Shown one piece after another: positions 1 through 8,901 of a DNA stretch of 44,037 nucleotides (positions are counted from its first letter, which is position 1; each line of letters starts with the position of its first letter). The stretch is from Paraburkholderia oxyphila NBRC 105797 (GTDB lineage Bacteria; Pseudomonadota; Gammaproteobacteria; Burkholderiales; Burkholderiaceae), in assembly GCF_000685075.1 (NCBI RefSeq), contig NZ_BAYD01000087.1, positions 1-44,037 on the forward strand, written 5' to 3'. Both the position numbers and the translations under genes were made by a program. A model generated the notes under the pieces. It saw nothing but the letters and a program-made list of their open reading frames with translations. It searched no databases and was not told where the DNA came from.

Positions 1-5
1 CCTTA

Positions 6-320
6 AGCAAAGAGGTGTAGTGGGCAGTTGAAGTTTGTAGTGGTTGTTGCTTTATGCAGTAGGCAGTTGCAGTACGCAGTCAGTAGTAGAAGTGGCGGCA
101 TGCAGTAGAAGGTGCAGTGAGCAAAGAGGTGTAGTTGCAGTATGCAGTTCGCAGTGGAAGTTGCTTTATGTAGCAGGTAGTAGCGGTACGCAGTCCGTAG
201 TAGAAGTTGCAGTAATCAGTAGCAAGCCGAAGTAAGCAAAGAGGTTGCATTAGCAGTTGCAGTACGTAGCAAGCAATGGCAGTAAGCAGTCGAAGTTGCA
301 GTACGCAGTAGCAGCATGCA
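6..320. repeat. Degenerate GCAGTA-type repeat patch with 114-115 bp higher-order period
   Basis: The patch is built from short variants of gcagta, aagttgcagt and gtagcag. A longer period is superimposed: AGCAAAGAGG begins at 6, 120 and 235 (114 and 115 bp apart), and GTTGCTTTATG begins at 46 and 160 (114 bp apart). The third copy is the most diverged. Composition and word use differ sharply from the coding sequence around it. A 63-codon open frame over 44-235 exists only because 114 is a multiple of three; it has no ribosome binding site and I do not call it a gene. Spacers are absent, so this is not a CRISPR array. The function is unknown. The patch ends directly at a terminator. Confidence 0.8.
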
Positions 321-324
321 GTCT

Positions 325-362
325 AGCGCGGCCCGGTACAAACCGGCCCGCGCTTTTCTCTT
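325..362 (+). terminator. Strong intrinsic terminator after the repeat patch
   Basis: Arms AGCGCGG (325-331) and CCGCGCT (348-354) pair. After a single C-C mismatch, CCGGT (333-337) pairs with ACCGG (342-346) around an ACAA loop. The T-rich tail TTTTCTCTT follows at 354-362. It probably ends a rightward transcript entering from outside the window, so the repeat patch may lie in that transcript's 3' region. Confidence 0.75.
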
Positions 363-512
363 ATGGGCGCTCGACGCGATGCTCGCTCGCAGAGCGGCGC
401 GGCGTGCCGGAGCCACTCGCACAAACAAGTCCCGCGCAAGTCACTCTGTAAGTGATCCGCTAAATGATCCGACCTATGCTGATCAGATGAAGCGAGTAGG
501 CGGAGGTGTGCG

Positions 513-641
513 ATGAGACCCTGGCTGGTTGCGATCATGGTGATCGTCGCGATAGCGACGACGATCGGGCACTCAACGGCGGGCTATGCACACGATAAGG
601 GCGATGGCTACGCGGGTCCGCCGATCGGATTCAAGAAATGA
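513..641 (+). CDS. Small exported peptide (42 aa), function unknown
   Basis: This ATG frame is preceded by a good ribosome binding site (GGAGG, 502-506). Residues 1-24 form a hydrophobic segment (MRPWLVAIMVIVAIATTIG) consistent with a signal peptide or signal anchor. The remaining tail is short, polar and glycine-rich (HDKGDGYAGPPIGFKK). It matches no family I recognise. A second mini-gene of the same design begins 115 bp downstream, on the same strand and before the same terminator, so the two may be co-transcribed. The call rests on the RBS, the signal-like N-terminus and the paired arrangement. Confidence 0.5.
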   Translation: MRPWLVAIMVIVAIATTIGHSTAGYAHDKGDGYAGPPIGFKK

Positions 642-756
642 AAATTTGTTAGCTGCCTGCTGTGCTGTGAGTGCCTGGCGTATTGGCTGCGTTTCCCGCG
701 GCGTGGATATTTGCGTGCGGGACGGCCGGTCGTGATCGACTCAGTGGAGATGACAA

Positions 757-879
757 ATGAAAGCGCGACGCATCTTTGCAGCCATCCTGGCTGTGTTGTT
801 TGCTTTGGCACTTCCAGCTTCCGCGAGTTACGCGTGTGGAAACGATAGCTATAGCCAGCCAAACGGCGAAGGCAAGTAA
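757..879 (+). CDS. Small exported peptide (40 aa), function unknown
   Basis: The ATG lies 6 nt after GGAGA (746-750). The N-terminus is a textbook signal peptide: basic MKARR, a hydrophobic core and an ALPASA cleavage motif near residue 23. This predicts a mature peptide of under 20 residues with one cysteine (SYACGNDSYSQPNGEGK). It is not homologous by eye to the 42-residue peptide upstream, but it shares size, export signal and a Gly/Asp/Lys-rich tail. A terminator hairpin follows 67 bp after the stop. I do not recognise the family. Confidence 0.55.
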   Translation: MKARRIFAAILAVLFALALPASASYACGNDSYSQPNGEGK

Positions 880-945
880 AGCGGATGCGTGACCCGCAAG
901 CGACCAGAAGAAAAGTCCAAAAGAAAAGAGCAAGCAGAACCACAC

Positions 946-977
946 AAGCCCGGCTTTCTCCGTGAAACGCCGGGCTT
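946..977 (+). terminator. Terminator of the small-peptide transcript
   Basis: AAGCCCGGC (946-954) and GCCGGGCTT (969-977) form a perfect 9-bp stem around a 14-nt loop, followed by GGCTTTA. It lies between the mini-genes and the 3' end of the leftward DUF2968 gene, and could serve both directions. Confidence 0.6.
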
Positions 978-1010
978 GGCTTTATCCGCGCCGCAGCCGC
1001 GCGCAAGTCA

Positions 1011-1817
1011 TCAGCGAGCCGGCAGATGCGGCACGCCTTCGTTGCTCGTCACGCTCAACTGATGGATCGTCCGGTGCGCCTTGTTCAACTGCGCTTGAGC
1101 GGCGATCCGTTGTGCTTCGAGTTGCGCCACATCCTTGCGTACCTGATGCTGGCGCGCGCTCACGCGATGCTCCTGCTCCGCGTGGCGCTGCAGGTCGACG
1201 CGCAGCCGCTCGGCCTGCGCCTCCGATTGCTCGATCTGTTTCGTGAGCATCGCGTTCTGTGCCGCCAGCTGGGCGAGCCGCGTTTCGCCATCGGCGAGGC
1301 GCGTCGCCTGCTCTTCGAGATGATGAAACGCCGCGCCGGCCGCATCGAGATCGGTGGCGCGCAGCGCGTGCCAGAGCGTGTTGTCCTGGTGCAGGGTCAC
1401 GAAGTAGGAGAGCGTGGGGCCATGAAACATCAGCGTCACCACGTAGTCGAAGCTGCGGAACACGCGGAAGGTCGCGAGCTCGTTCGCGGCGGCGAGGGCT
1501 TCGAACGAAGCGCCGTCGGCGAGTTGCACGGGCCGGTTGGAGAGGTGCGAGGGCACGGCCGGCACCGCGTGCAGCGTGGAGACCGGGCGCGACGCCGCGG
1601 CGGTGTCGGGCGGGCTCGGGGCAAGCGCGCCGGTTTCGGCGGACGGGCTGGCGTCAGTGACGGCCCCGGTGCTCGCGGACCGCGCGGCGGGTTCGTCGCG
1701 CTCGACTGCGGCATCCTCGGTGCGTGTTGCTTCTGGCGGTGCCTCGTGCTCGACGGGGACGAGGTGCGACGCGCCGTTGGAGAGCACGGCGCTACGGCGA
1801 TTCAGGAACGACTTCAC
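1011..1817 (-). CDS. DUF2968-type coiled-coil protein
   Basis: A 268-residue protein starting at a GTG preceded by a G-rich stretch. Residues 1 to about 85 are Ala/Pro/Thr-rich and look disordered. About 95-155 form a compact segment (ELATFRVFRSFDYVVTLMFHG, then YFVTLHQDNTLWHALRA), and about 155-255 are a long heptad-like coiled coil rich in Ala, Gln, Leu and Arg. This order (short beta-type segment, then coiled coil ending in QLEAQRIAAQAQLNKAHR) is what I associate with DUF2968, a family common in Burkholderia and of unknown function. No signal peptide is evident from this start, although related proteins are often exported. Family assignment is from memory of the pattern. Confidence 0.7.
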   Translation of the reverse strand: MKSFLNRRSAVLSNGASHLVPVEHEAPPEATRTEDAAVERDEPAARSASTGAVTDASPSAETGALAPSPPDTAAASRPVSTLHAVPAVPSHLSNRPVQLADGASFEALAAANELATFRVFRSFDYVVTLMFHGPTLSYFVTLHQDNTLWHALRATDLDAAGAAFHHLEEQATRLADGETRLAQLAAQNAMLTKQIEQSEAQAERLRVDLQRHAEQEHRVSARQHQVRKDVAQLEAQRIAAQAQLNKAHRTIHQLSVTSNEGVPHLPAR

Positions 1818-1957
1818 GGCGTATCCCCCAAAATGTCATGGTAGACATCGCGGCGGCCCGGGCGTCGGGGCGGCGGGCCGTGGCGGTCGGCACGCGGTCG
1901 AGGTGGAGCGGCATACTGCGGGATAGGCAGCCCGCTCCGCCATGGCCTGTGGTCAGC

Positions 1958-2278
1958 TCAGTGCAGCGGGCGCCTCCGGCGTGCAATGTCGTCAAAGAGC
2001 GCACAGCCGGGCTCGAGTGCGAACAGCCAGGTTTCGTCATAGCCGCTCAGGGTGTCGAGCGCGTCGCGCAGGCGCTCGACCACGATGGCCGGAATCTCGA
2101 CCGTGGCTTCCCGGCCCCCGGACAGCCGGGCGATACTGGCGTGCTGGATCAGTTCGTCGGCGGCTTCGGCGACGTCGGCGGCAAAGACGAGATGGTTGTT
2201 CAACAGTTCGACGAGGCCAGGCGATGTCGCGACGTCTTCGACGTTGAGCTGCACAGAAAGGAAAGTGGCTTTGTTCAT
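1958..2278 (-). CDS. Hypothetical small acidic protein (106 aa)
   Basis: The frame extends upstream, but the ATG at 2278 gives a sensible protein (MNKATFLSVQLNVEDVATS...) with TGAGGA about 10 nt upstream of it. The protein is helical-looking and acidic, has no signal peptide or membrane segment, and ends in a basic tail (ARRRRPLH). No motif I know is present. It is transcribed away from the NlpD-like gene across a 328-bp divergent intergenic region. Confidence 0.6.
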   Translation of the reverse strand: MNKATFLSVQLNVEDVATSPGLVELLNNHLVFAADVAEAADELIQHASIARLSGGREATVEIPAIVVERLRDALDTLSGYDETWLFALEPGCALFDDIARRRRPLH

Positions 2279-2606
2279 CCTCGGATTCCTCACGGACGTT
2301 GCACCACAGCGAGAGGCCTTTCGTCTGATTATCTGATGAGAGCAGCAAGACCCAGTATAGGCGAGGGTGCAAGCGGGTGCGCCGGGCGTGCGCTGGGTGT
2401 CCGCAAGCGTTCCGCGGGCCCCTGGCGGGCGAGGGCGGCGCGCGGCCTGCGCGCGAAAAAAGACCGTCACGCACGGGACGATATAATGGGGGCCGTTCGC
2501 CAATTCCGGCTCAATCAGGGTATCGCAGGCGAACGCCAGCGGCCCCACGCGCATTCAAATACGTATCCCTGTCGTACGTAGCGAGGAACCAGCGAGGTAC
2601 AGCAAG
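2279..2606. other. Divergent intergenic region with a consensus -10 box
   Basis: This 328-bp region separates the leftward hypothetical gene from the rightward NlpD-like gene. A consensus TATAAT lies at 2482-2487 on the plus strand. No good -35 hexamer is seen 16-18 bp upstream, where the sequence is A-rich. It is a plausible promoter for the NlpD-like gene with a leader of about 110 nt. I see no RNA gene here. Confidence 0.4.
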
Positions 2607-3344
2607 ATGAATCGACAACGGCGAAACCCGGGCACGTACGCGGCACTGGCCGCGCTCACGCTCGTCTGCAGCGCCTGCAGCACGCTCATGCCCCCCTGGG
2701 AGAGCGCACCGAGCCCCGCACCCGCCATGACGTCCAACGGCGTGCCCGCCGGCTACTACCGCGTGAACCCCGGCGACACGCTCTCGCGCATCGCTGGCGC
2801 CTATGGCCAGCGCCCGCAGGACCTCGCGAACTGGAACCAGCTGCCGCCGAACGCGCAGGTGCTGCCCGGCCAGGTGCTGCGCGTGGCGCCGCCGCCGAGT
2901 TATGCCAATGTCGCCCCGCCGCCGCCCGCCTATACCAACACCGCGCCCGCGGCCGCCGGCGTCGCCGCGCCTGTGCCGGTCGGGGTCACGCTCGCGTGGC
3001 CCGTGCGCGGCCCGATCCTGCAGCGCTTCTCGCCGGGCAAGTCCAACGGCATCATCATCGGCGGAACCCAGGGCGAGCAGGTCAAGGCCGCAGCGGCCGG
3101 CCGCGTGGTCTATGCGGGCACGGGCATCGAGGCCTATGGGCCGCTCGTCATCATCAAGCACAACGACCAGACCGTGACGGCCTACGGCCACAACAGCAAG
3201 CTGCTCGTGAAGGAAGACGACGCCGTCGCGCAAGGCCAGCCGATCGCCGAAATGGGCGTCGACAACGACGGCATCCCGGGCGTGGTGTTCGAAGTGCGCA
3301 GCGACGGCAAGCCGGTCGATCCGCTGCAACTGCTCCCGCGTTAA
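2607..3344 (+). CDS. NlpD/EnvC-like murein hydrolase activator (LysM + degenerate LytM/M23), lipoprotein
   Basis: A 245-residue protein with GAGG about 10 nt upstream of the ATG. Its N-terminal hydrophobic segment ends in CSAC-S (Cys24), a plausible lipobox. Residues about 50-93 are a LysM peptidoglycan-binding module (YYRVNPGDTLSRIAGAYGQ). Residues about 130-245 are a LytM/M23 fold. The zinc and catalytic positions are eroded: the usual HxxxD region reads SNGIIIGG, and the usual HxH reads VVFEVRS, leaving only the His of AYGHN. Such degenerate LytM proteins (NlpD, EnvC) activate amidases at the septum rather than cutting peptidoglycan themselves, and I infer the same role here. A catalytic endopeptidase is unlikely. 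Confidence 0.85.
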   Translation: MNRQRRNPGTYAALAALTLVCSACSTLMPPWESAPSPAPAMTSNGVPAGYYRVNPGDTLSRIAGAYGQRPQDLANWNQLPPNAQVLPGQVLRVAPPPSYANVAPPPPAYTNTAPAAAGVAAPVPVGVTLAWPVRGPILQRFSPGKSNGIIIGGTQGEQVKAAAAGRVVYAGTGIEAYGPLVIIKHNDQTVTAYGHNSKLLVKEDDAVAQGQPIAEMGVDNDGIPGVVFEVRSDGKPVDPLQLLPR

Positions 3345-3532
3345 GTCCGCGCCCTGCGGCACGATCGCGTGCCCCGCGCCGGGTCCCTGCGCACCCGGCG
3401 TGTCCAGGCGGTTGGCGCGTCAGCCCCGGCTTCCCACTACGCGCCGTTTGAAAATACACTCGATGGTTTCCACGCCGCGCAACGCGGCGGAACGTGCCGT
3501 GCGCGCACGGCCATTACGAGGATGCCATCCGC

Positions 3533-4537
3533 ATGATTGATCTGCGTAGCGATACCGTTACCCGCCCGGGCCCAGCCATGCTCGCCGCCATGACCAGCGC
3601 CGAAACCGGCGACGACGTCTGGGGCGACGACCCCACCGTGCTGCGCCTGCAGGCGCGCATGGCCGAAGAGGCCGGCAAGGAGGCGGGGCTGTTCTTTCCC
3701 AGCGGCACCCAGAGCAACCTCGCCGCGTTGATGGCGCATTGCGCGCGCGGCGACGAATACATCGTCGGCCAGGCGGCCCACACGTACAAATACGAAGGCG
3801 GCGGCGCGGCGGTGCTCGGCAGCATCCAGCCGCAGCCGCTCGAGAATGCCGAGGACGGCACGATCGCGCTCGAGCGCGTCGCCGCCGCGATCAAGCCGAT
3901 CGACGACCACTTCGCGCGCACGCGCCTGTTCGCGCTCGAGAACACCATCGGCGGGAAGGTGCTGCCCGCGGCCTATGTCGCCGAGGCCACGCAGTTCGCG
4001 CACGGCCGCGGCCTCGCCACTCACCTCGACGGCGCGCGCGTGTTCAATGCGGCGGTGGCGTCGAATCAGCCGCTCAAGGCGCTGGCCGAGGGGTTCGACT
4101 CGGTGTCGATCTGCTTTTCGAAGGGGCTGGGCGCGCCGGTGGGCTCGGTGCTGGTGGGCAGCAAGGCGCTGATCGACGTGGCGCACCGCTGGCGCAAGGT
4201 GCTGGGCGGCGGCATGCGCCAGTCGGGCGTGCTGGCGGCGGCCTGCCTCTACGCGCTCGATCACAACGTGACGCGTCTCGCCGACGACCACGCGAATGCC
4301 GCGCGCCTCGCCGCCGGGCTCGCGCAGATCGACGAAGTGAAGGTGGCGTCGCAGGCCACCAACATGGTGTTCGCGCAGTTCCCGCAGGCCGATTGCGCGC
4401 CGCTCGAGGCGTGGCTCAAGGAGCGCGGCATCCTCACGCAGATGCTTTACGCGTCGCGCTTCGTGACGCACCTCGACGTGAGCGCCGCCGATATCGACAC
4501 GTTCGTGGCGGCGGTGAAGGACTACTTCAAGCGCTGA
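3533..4537 (+). CDS. ltaE: Low-specificity L-threonine aldolase
   Basis: PLP-dependent fold-type I enzyme of 334 residues that cleaves L-threonine and L-allo-threonine to glycine and acetaldehyde. The N-terminus MIDLRSDTVTRP is the family signature. The PLP lysine is in ICFSKGLGAPVGS (Lys197, the same number as in E. coli LtaE as I recall it), and the conserved GRGLATHLDGAR segment is present. The ATG at 3533 is chosen over an upstream in-frame GTG at 3494 because the family begins at MIDLRSDT. It converges with the MFS gene, with 46 bp between the two stops. Confidence 0.92.
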   Translation: MIDLRSDTVTRPGPAMLAAMTSAETGDDVWGDDPTVLRLQARMAEEAGKEAGLFFPSGTQSNLAALMAHCARGDEYIVGQAAHTYKYEGGGAAVLGSIQPQPLENAEDGTIALERVAAAIKPIDDHFARTRLFALENTIGGKVLPAAYVAEATQFAHGRGLATHLDGARVFNAAVASNQPLKALAEGFDSVSICFSKGLGAPVGSVLVGSKALIDVAHRWRKVLGGGMRQSGVLAAACLYALDHNVTRLADDHANAARLAAGLAQIDEVKVASQATNMVFAQFPQADCAPLEAWLKERGILTQMLYASRFVTHLDVSAADIDTFVAAVKDYFKR

Positions 4538-4583
4538 CGAGGACGCGGGCGGGGTGTGTGCCGCGCAGGTGCCCCCTGCCTTC

Positions 4584-5984
4584 CTATTTGCTCACCCCGC
4601 GATGCGACGGCGCGAACAGCCGCAAGCCGCTCACCACGCTCGCCACCGCCGCGAATGCGGCGCCCAGACCCAGCGCCAGCGTAGGCCCATGCGCGCCCGC
4701 AATGCCGAAGCACAACGCCACGAGCGCCGCGCCCGTCGTCTGCCCGAGCAGGCGCGAGACGGCGATGGTGCCGCTCGCACCGCCACTGCGCTCGGGCGGC
4801 GCGGACGACATGATCGCCTTGAGGTTCGGCGACTGGAAGAAACCGAAGCCCGCGCCGCAGATCGACAAGCGGATCACGATGTCGGCCAGTCCGGGATGCG
4901 CGGGCAGCATCGCGAGCGACGCCATGCCGGCCGCGAGGATCGCGAGGCCGATCGCGCCGAGCAAGCCGGGCGGATAGCGGTCGGAGAGCCGTCCCGCAAT
5001 GGGCGCGGCGGCGGCCACGACCACGGACCAGGGCGTCATCAGAAAGCCGGTCTCCACCTGGCTGCGCATCAGCACCGTTTCGAAATAGAACGGCAGCGAA
5101 ACGAATGCGAGCCCCTGCGCCGCGAACGAGCACATGGCGGTCAACGACGAGAGCGCGAACACGGGCTGCCTGAACAGGTCGATAGGCAGCATCGGCGCGG
5201 GATGGCCGGCCTCGCGGCGGATCAGCAGCGCGCCGAACACGAGCGCGGTCGCCGCCGCTATGGCCACTTCCTTGCCCGGCGCGCGCTGCGCCGCCTCGCC
5301 GAGCGCGAAGATCAGCGCGGCGAAGGCCACTACGTTGAGCAGCGCGGCGAGCGGGTCGAAGGCATGCTTGCCGCGCTCCGTGTGCGGCAGTGCCGGCAGC
5401 GCGAACACGAGTGCGATGACCCCGAGCGGCACATTGATCCCGAAGAGCCAGGGCCAGGTGCCCGCCGAGAGGATGATCGAGGCGATGGTCGGCCCCACGG
5501 CGAACGAGACGCCGACGATCAGCGCGTTCATGCCGAGCCCCCGCCCGAGCCGGTGTGGTGGGTAGAGGAAGCGGATCAGCGCCGTGTTGACGCTCATGAT
5601 CGCGCTCGCGCCGAGCCCCTGCAGCACGCGCGCGCCGGCGAGCGCCGTGAGCGTGGGCGCGAGCGCGCAGGCAAGCGACGCCACCGTGAAGATCGCCAGC
5701 CCGCTGATATAGATGCGCCGGTGGCCGATGATGTCGCCGAGCGCGGCGAGCGGCAGCAGCGTTGCCACCATCGCGAGCTGGTACGCGTTGATGATCCAGA
5801 CCGAGGCGGCGGGCGCCGCGTGCAGATCGGCGGCGATGGCGGGCAGGGCGGTGTTGGCGATGGCGGTGTCGAGCGTCGCCAGCGCGACGGCGAGCATGAT
5901 GGCGGCCAGGGCGCGGCGGTTTTTGGGCGACATCGGCGCGTCGGCGCGCTCGGTGAGGCTTTGCGCGGTGCGGGTTTCGGACAC
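4584..5984 (-). CDS. MFS exporter, DHA2-type (14-TM drug/H+ antiporter)
   Basis: Very hydrophobic protein of about 466 residues with the DHA2 layout. The first helix carries LATLDTAIANTALPAIAADL, followed by the loop motif GDIIGHRRIYI, a third-helix GARVLQGLGASAIM and the motif C-like GVSFAVGPTIASII. The central loop (HTERGKHAFDPLAA) matches EmrB/QacA-type exporters. I chose the GTG at 5984, which has a weak GAG upstream; an ATG at 5933 would give 449 residues and is almost as likely. The substrate is unknown. No membrane-fusion partner or regulator is adjacent, so it probably acts alone in the inner membrane. Confidence 0.85.
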   Translation of the reverse strand: MSETRTAQSLTERADAPMSPKNRRALAAIMLAVALATLDTAIANTALPAIAADLHAAPAASVWIINAYQLAMVATLLPLAALGDIIGHRRIYISGLAIFTVASLACALAPTLTALAGARVLQGLGASAIMSVNTALIRFLYPPHRLGRGLGMNALIVGVSFAVGPTIASIILSAGTWPWLFGINVPLGVIALVFALPALPHTERGKHAFDPLAALLNVVAFAALIFALGEAAQRAPGKEVAIAAATALVFGALLIRREAGHPAPMLPIDLFRQPVFALSSLTAMCSFAAQGLAFVSLPFYFETVLMRSQVETGFLMTPWSVVVAAAAPIAGRLSDRYPPGLLGAIGLAILAAGMASLAMLPAHPGLADIVIRLSICGAGFGFFQSPNLKAIMSSAPPERSGGASGTIAVSRLLGQTTGAALVALCFGIAGAHGPTLALGLGAAFAAVASVVSGLRLFAPSHRGVSK

Positions 5985-6378
5985 GGCGGATCTCGGGTGA
6001 TGCGAAGGTGGGGCAGGTACGCGCAGGCGCGGCGCGGGCGATTCCGCGATTGTTGCAGACGCGGCGCGTTTCTGCAGCGCACGCTTCAAAGCGTGAGCCA
6101 CCTGTAAGGTGCAGTGAAAACCGGCTCCGAATACGAGCGCACTCACGAAAACTGAACCTGTCGCCAGGCTTCAAATGCAACTAACCGCCAACCGTGCGCG
6201 ATCCCCGCGAGCCGCCAGTGCAGCGTGCATTCGCGCGAGAGGCCATGCGCAACATGAATGCCGCGCCGCCGCACGCCACCCAAAAATGTCCTACTCTGCA
6301 AACTGATCCGCGCCTGCCCAGCCGCCGCCTTGGCCGCATCCGCTGGACGCAGCGCGCCGTTTTTCCGGGAGACATTCG

Positions 6379-8835
6379 ATGACAGCAGTGGGTCTTGAAT
6401 TCGACCAGTTGAAGAGCAGTGCCGACGCCCTGCGCCGTTCCGTGTCCAACCGCCTGATGTATGGCGTCGGCAAGGACGCCGTGACGGCGCGTCCGCAGGA
6501 CTGGCTGCACGCCGCCGCGCTGGCCGTGCGCGACCGCCTCGTCGAGCGCTGGATGGTGACCACGCGGCGCCAGTACGACCAGGACGCCAAGCGTGTTTAT
6601 TACCTGTCGATGGAGTTCCTCATCGGCCGCACCTTCTCCAATGCGCTGCTCGCGCTCGGCATCTACGAGCCGATGAAAGAGGCGCTCGCAGGCGTCGGCG
6701 TCGACATGGAAGCGCTGATCGATCTCGAGCCCGACGCCGCGCTCGGCAACGGCGGCCTCGGGCGCCTCGCCGCCTGCTTTCTCGATTCGATGGCGACGCT
6801 CGGCATTCCGGGCTTCGGCTACGGCATCCGCTACGAATACGGCATGTTCCGGCAGCAGATCATCAACGGCGAGCAGGTGGAGGAGCCCGACTACTGGCTG
6901 AGCTCGGGCAACCCGTGGGAGTTTCCGCGCCCCGAGGTGCAATATTCCGTGCACTTCGGCGGACGCACGGTGCAGAGCAACGGCACCGTGGAGTGGATCG
7001 AGACTGAGCACGTGAACGCGATGGCCTACGACACCATCATTCCCGGCTATGCGACGAGCGCGACCAACACGCTGCGCCTGTGGTCCGCGCGCGCCGCCGA
7101 GGAGCTCGACCTCTCCGCGTTCAACCAGGGCGACTATCAGCGCGCGGTGGAGGCGCGCAATGTCTCGGAGAACGTCTCGCGCCTGCTCTATCCCGACGAT
7201 TCGACCATGGCGGGCCGCGAGCTGCGCTTGCGCCAGGAGTACTTCTTCGTTTCGGCGACGATGCAGGACCTGATCCGCCGCTACCTGCGCACGCACAGCA
7301 CCTTCGGCCGCTTCTCCGAAAAGGTCGCGGTGCACCTGAACGATACGCACCCGGTGCTGGCGATTCCCGAGCTGATCCGCCTGCTCGTGGACGTCCATCA
7401 CATGCCCTGGGACGAGGCGATGGGCCACGTCAAGCGCGTGTTCTCGTACACCAATCACACGCTGATGCCCGAAGCGCTGGAAACCTGGGATGTCGAACTA
7501 TTGGCGCGTCTGCTGCCGCGCCATCTCGAGATCATCTTCGACATCAACGCCGCGTTCCTGCGCGAAGCGAGCGAGAAAGGCGCGCACGATCTCGACTTCA
7601 TTCGCCGCATTTCGCTCGTAGATGAATACGGTCAGCGGCGCGTGCGCATGGCGTATCTCGCGATCGTCGCGAGCCACAAGGTGAACGGCGTCTCGAAGCT
7701 GCACTCGCAGCTGATGACGCGCCATATCTTCGCCGACTTCGCACGGCTCTATCCCGAGCGCTTCACGAACGTGACCAACGGCATCACGCCGCGGCGCTGG
7801 CTCGCGCAGGCGAGCCGGCCGCTCGCGCGGCTCGTGGACGAGACCATCGGCACGCACTGGCGCACCGATTTGTTCGAGCTCGGCGCGCTGCGCAAGGTCG
7901 CCCGCGACGCGGCGTTCGAAGCAGCGTTCCGCGCGGCCAAGCGCGAGAACAAGGTGCGCCTGATCCGCAAGCTCACCGCGCGCACCGGCCTTGCGTTCAA
8001 CCCCGACGCGCTGTTCGATATGCAGGTCAAGCGCATCCACGAATACAAGCGGCAGCTGCTCAACGTGCTGCATGTGATCACGCGCTATAACCGCATCGTG
8101 CAGGAGCCCGAACGGGATTGGGTGCCGCGCGTGGTGCTGTTCGCGGGCAAGGCGGCTTCGGCTTACCGCATGGCCAAGACCATCATTCGCCTCATCAACG
8201 ACGTGGCCGAGAAAGTGAACCACGACCCGGTCGTGGGCGAGCGCCTGAAGGTGGTGTTCGTGCCGAACTATGGCGTGAGCGTGGCCGAAGTGCTGATTCC
8301 GGCGGCCGATCTTTCCGAGCAGATCTCGACGGCGGGCACCGAGGCGTCGGGCACCGGCAACATGAAGCTCGCGCTCAACGGCGCGCTCACGATGGGCACG
8401 CTGGACGGCGCGAACATCGAGATCGGCGAGGCCGTGGGCGCGGACAACATCTTCATCTTCGGCAATACGGCCGATCAGGTCGATGCGCTGCGCTGTGCCG
8501 GCTACCGCCCGCGTCAGCTCTACGAGGAGAATGCCGAGCTGCGCATGGCGCTCGACCAGATTCGCCGGGGCTTCTTCTCGCCCGGCGACCCGGCGCGCTA
8601 TGCGGAAATCTTCCACACGCTCGTGGACTGGGGCGATCACTACATGGTGCTCGCCGACTACGCGTCGTTCGTGCAGGCGCAGGAAGCCGCGGACCGGCGC
8701 TTTGTCGACGTGCCCAGCTGGACTGCGAGCGCAATCGAGAACGTGGCGGGCATGGGCATGTTTTCGTCGGACCGCGCGATTGCGGAGTATGCGCGCGAGA
8801 TCTGGCACACGAAGCCGATCGACACGGGGCGCTGA
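6379..8835 (+). CDS. glgP: Glycogen/maltodextrin phosphorylase
   Basis: An 818-residue GT35 enzyme that releases glucose-1-phosphate from alpha-1,4-glucans using PLP. Visible landmarks are YYLSMEFLIGRT near the N-terminus, the active-site segment DAALGNGGLGRLAACFLDSMATLG, HLNDTHPVLAIPELIR, and the PLP-lysine motif EASGTGNMKLALNGA (Lys663). Length and motif order match full-length bacterial GlgP. GGGAGA lies a few bases upstream of the ATG. No other glycogen gene is nearby; it is a single-gene unit with about 200 bp of gene-free sequence upstream. Confidence 0.95.
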   Translation: MTAVGLEFDQLKSSADALRRSVSNRLMYGVGKDAVTARPQDWLHAAALAVRDRLVERWMVTTRRQYDQDAKRVYYLSMEFLIGRTFSNALLALGIYEPMKEALAGVGVDMEALIDLEPDAALGNGGLGRLAACFLDSMATLGIPGFGYGIRYEYGMFRQQIINGEQVEEPDYWLSSGNPWEFPRPEVQYSVHFGGRTVQSNGTVEWIETEHVNAMAYDTIIPGYATSATNTLRLWSARAAEELDLSAFNQGDYQRAVEARNVSENVSRLLYPDDSTMAGRELRLRQEYFFVSATMQDLIRRYLRTHSTFGRFSEKVAVHLNDTHPVLAIPELIRLLVDVHHMPWDEAMGHVKRVFSYTNHTLMPEALETWDVELLARLLPRHLEIIFDINAAFLREASEKGAHDLDFIRRISLVDEYGQRRVRMAYLAIVASHKVNGVSKLHSQLMTRHIFADFARLYPERFTNVTNGITPRRWLAQASRPLARLVDETIGTHWRTDLFELGALRKVARDAAFEAAFRAAKRENKVRLIRKLTARTGLAFNPDALFDMQVKRIHEYKRQLLNVLHVITRYNRIVQEPERDWVPRVVLFAGKAASAYRMAKTIIRLINDVAEKVNHDPVVGERLKVVFVPNYGVSVAEVLIPAADLSEQISTAGTEASGTGNMKLALNGALTMGTLDGANIEIGEAVGADNIFIFGNTADQVDALRCAGYRPRQLYEENAELRMALDQIRRGFFSPGDPARYAEIFHTLVDWGDHYMVLADYASFVQAQEAADRRFVDVPSWTASAIENVAGMGMFSSDRAIAEYAREIWHTKPIDTGR

Positions 8836-8901
8836 CCCGCGCCCTGGCGCGCTCGTGCGCCGTGCGGTTGCCCGCGGGCTCGCCGCGGACCGGATGCGGA
8901 T

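Noticed and set aside
44..235. 63-codon open frame with two similar 38-residue halves in the repeat patch
   Set aside because: It has no ribosome binding site, and the similarity simply reflects the 114-bp DNA repeat being a multiple of three.
1..320. CRISPR-like array
   Set aside because: There are no unique spacers between constant repeats, the repeats are degenerate, and no cas gene is present.
1026..1844. Long plus-strand frame opposite the DUF2968 gene
   Set aside because: It is a GC-rich antisense shadow dominated by Arg, Gly and Ala, while the minus strand shows a clear coiled-coil protein.
4554..6107. Long plus-strand frame opposite the MFS transporter
   Set aside because: It is Arg/Glu/His-rich low-complexity translation; the minus strand encodes an unmistakable transporter.
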